A program made the translations under genes and the position numbers. A stretch of 6,132 nucleotides of DNA, taken from the NCBI GenBank assembly GCA_049669185.1, contig JBATKF010000363.1, positions 1 through 6,132 on the forward strand. Reading direction: 5' to 3'. The stretch is from Thiosocius sp049669185 (GTDB lineage: Bacteria; Pseudomonadota; Gammaproteobacteria; Chromatiales; Chromatiaceae). This document shows positions 5,184 through 6,132 of the stretch, piece after piece. Under the pieces are notes generated by a model. That model did no database searches and was not told where the DNA came from. It saw only the letters and a list, made by a program, of their open reading frames with translations. The first letter of the stretch is position 1. Each line of letters opens with the position of its first letter.

Positions 5184-5930
5184 GTGGAAATCTGGCAGAT
5201 CTTCGTTCTCGCCCTGGTGGGCGTGCTCGCCGGCTGGCTCAATGTACTGGCCGGCGGCGGCTCGCTGCTGACCGTGCCGGTGATGTTGTTCATGGGGGTG
5301 CCGGGGCCGGTCGCCAACGGCACCAACCGGATCGCCATCCTGGCACAGAGCATCACGGCGGTGACCACCTTCCGCCGCCGCGGCTTCGCGGACTTCCGCC
5401 TCAGCCTGAGCCTGGCCAGTGCCGCCGCACTCGGCGCCGTCGGCGGTGCCTCGGTCGGCGTACAGCTCGAAGGCGAGTGGTTCGACCGCGTCCTGGCGCT
5501 GGTGATGATCGGGGTCATGATCCTGATGGCGACCGGCCACGACAAGGTCAAGCCGGTCAGCGCCGAGGCCCGGGCGGGCAACCTGCTGCTCGGTCATCTG
5601 TTGATGGTCGGCGCCGGTTTCTGGGGCGGCTTCATCCAGATCGGCGTCGGTTTCATCCTGATGCCGATTTTGCACCGCGTGATGGGGCTCGACCTGGTGC
5701 GAGTCAACATGCACAAGGTGTTCATCGTGCTGGTCTATACCCTGGTCGCGCTGGCCGTTTTCGCATCGCAGCTCGAGTTGCTGTGGTGGACCGGGCTGGG
5801 CCTGGCGGTCGGCAACTCCATCGGCGGCTGGCTCGGGGCTCACACGACCGTTACGCACGGCGAAACCCTGATCCGCCGGGTGCTTTACCTGGCATTGTCA
5901 GCCTTTATCATCAAACTGTTATTTTTCTGA
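5184..5930 (+). CDS. TauE/SafE-family membrane permease
   Basis: The TauE/SafE family contains inner-membrane transporters, some linked to export of sulfite, sulfoacetate or related organosulfur anions; the substrate here cannot be told from sequence. The 248-residue product is strongly hydrophobic with about eight membrane segments and matches the usual family length. The family's two-fold repeat is visible: GWLNVLAGGGSLLTVP (17-32) with NGTNR (45-49) in the first half, and GGFIQIGVGFILMP (148-161) with RVNMHKV (173-179) in the second. I chose the GTG at 5184, with AGGG (5170-5173) 10 bases upstream, since it gives the normal N-terminus just before the first membrane helix. No sulfur-metabolism gene lies nearby to suggest a substrate. 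The start is 31 bases after a tRNA gene with no promoter visible between them. Related permeases are often annotated only as membrane transporter protein. Confidence 0.92.
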   Translation: MEIWQIFVLALVGVLAGWLNVLAGGGSLLTVPVMLFMGVPGPVANGTNRIAILAQSITAVTTFRRRGFADFRLSLSLASAAALGAVGGASVGVQLEGEWFDRVLALVMIGVMILMATGHDKVKPVSAEARAGNLLLGHLLMVGAGFWGGFIQIGVGFILMPILHRVMGLDLVRVNMHKVFIVLVYTLVALAVFASQLELLWWTGLGLAVGNSIGGWLGAHTTVTHGETLIRRVLYLALSAFIIKLLFF

Positions 5931-5945
5931 CGCTCCACCCGGCAG

Positions 5946-5960
5946 GCGGGGATATCCCGC
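5946..5960. repeat. Hairpin after the TauE-family gene
   Basis: GCGGG (5946-5950) and CCCGC (5956-5960) form a perfect GC-rich 5-bp stem with a 5-base loop, 15 bases past the permease stop. There is no T-run after it, so it may only weakly end the permease transcript, or be a structural element between co-transcribed genes. Confidence 0.4.
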
Positions 5961-6011
5961 ACCCGCCCTCCCGATCGAGACCGACCATGCGTTTTGCCGA
6001 GAATCCCTGAC

Positions 6012-6132
6012 TTGTCACCGCTGCGTGTTGCTCTCCTGCTCTCGGCCGGGCTGCTGGGCGCCTGCATGACCGTGGCTGATCGACCGGATCCGCCGGCCTT
6101 CGCCGAGACCGCCGGCTTCAGCGCGCCGCCGC
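6012..6132 (+). CDS. Putative lipoprotein, N-terminal part (runs off the window)
   Basis: The visible 40 codons begin with a lipoprotein signal peptide: a short start with Arg5, a hydrophobic stretch ALLLSAGL, and the lipobox LGAC with the acylated Cys at residue 18. What follows is Pro/Ala-rich, as in the flexible linker of many exported lipoproteins; function is unknown. The start is uncertain. No ATG or GTG precedes the signal peptide in this frame after the permease stop, leaving TTG at 6012 (GAGAA at 5999-6003 as weak ribosome site) or TTG at 5994, which would add six residues. An ATG at 5987 lies in another frame and stops after seven codons at 6010, just before the TTG, so it could be a tiny leader frame coupled to it. 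The gene lies 81 bases after the permease and might share its transcript. Confidence 0.75.
   Translation, partial: MSPLRVALLLSAGLLGACMTVADRPDPPAFAETAGFSAPP

Noticed and set aside
4719..5858. Minus-strand frame of 379 codons across the tRNA and permease
   Set aside because: It runs through a tRNA gene and is antisense to a clear membrane permease; its His/Gln/Asp-rich product is typical of shadow frames in GC-rich DNA.

Overview
The window is GC-rich and reads as part of a gammaproteobacterial chromosome. The gene set and order cheR-cheV / flgA / flgM-flgN follow the flagellar-chemotaxis arrangement known from Pseudomonas and its relatives. No genus can be named from the sequence alone. I see no transposase, integrase, CRISPR array or phage gene.

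Layout. Positions 1-124 hold no recognisable gene, only two small inverted repeats downstream of cheR. On the minus strand, cheV (982-1923) then cheR (125-958) form a two-gene chemotaxis operon. It diverges from flgA (2007-2747, plus strand), which is followed by flgM (2877-3200) and flgN (3203-3682). Two sequences with the FliA (sigma-28) promoter pattern and exact 11-bp spacers were found: one in front of cheV on the minus strand (1965-1991) and one in front of flgM on the plus strand (2821-2847). This suggests that chemotaxis adaptation, the anti-sigma factor and its chaperone switch on together late in flagellar assembly. FlgA (P-ring chaperone) belongs to the earlier basal-body stage.

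The flagellar block ends at a pair of hairpins (3682-3718). Convergent to it lies a secreted CAP/SCP (PR-1-like) protein (3760-4641, minus) with all four CAP cavity residues and six cysteines, plus a C-terminal half of about 120 residues that I do not recognise. The 434 bases from 4642 to 5075 hold no convincing gene; they contain inverted repeats and, at the right end, a strong -10 element for the next gene. A tRNA-Arg (anticodon CCT, encoded CCA) spans 5076-5152. Only 31 bases separate it from a TauE/SafE-family membrane permease (5184-5930), so the two may share a transcript. The window ends inside a lipoprotein gene (from about 6012).

Overall this is mostly well-known core biology. I found no clear evidence of an undescribed system. 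The most notable points are the paired sigma-28 promoters with a palindrome at the predicted cheV start point, the unusual CAP protein next to flagellar genes, and the tRNA-permease arrangement.
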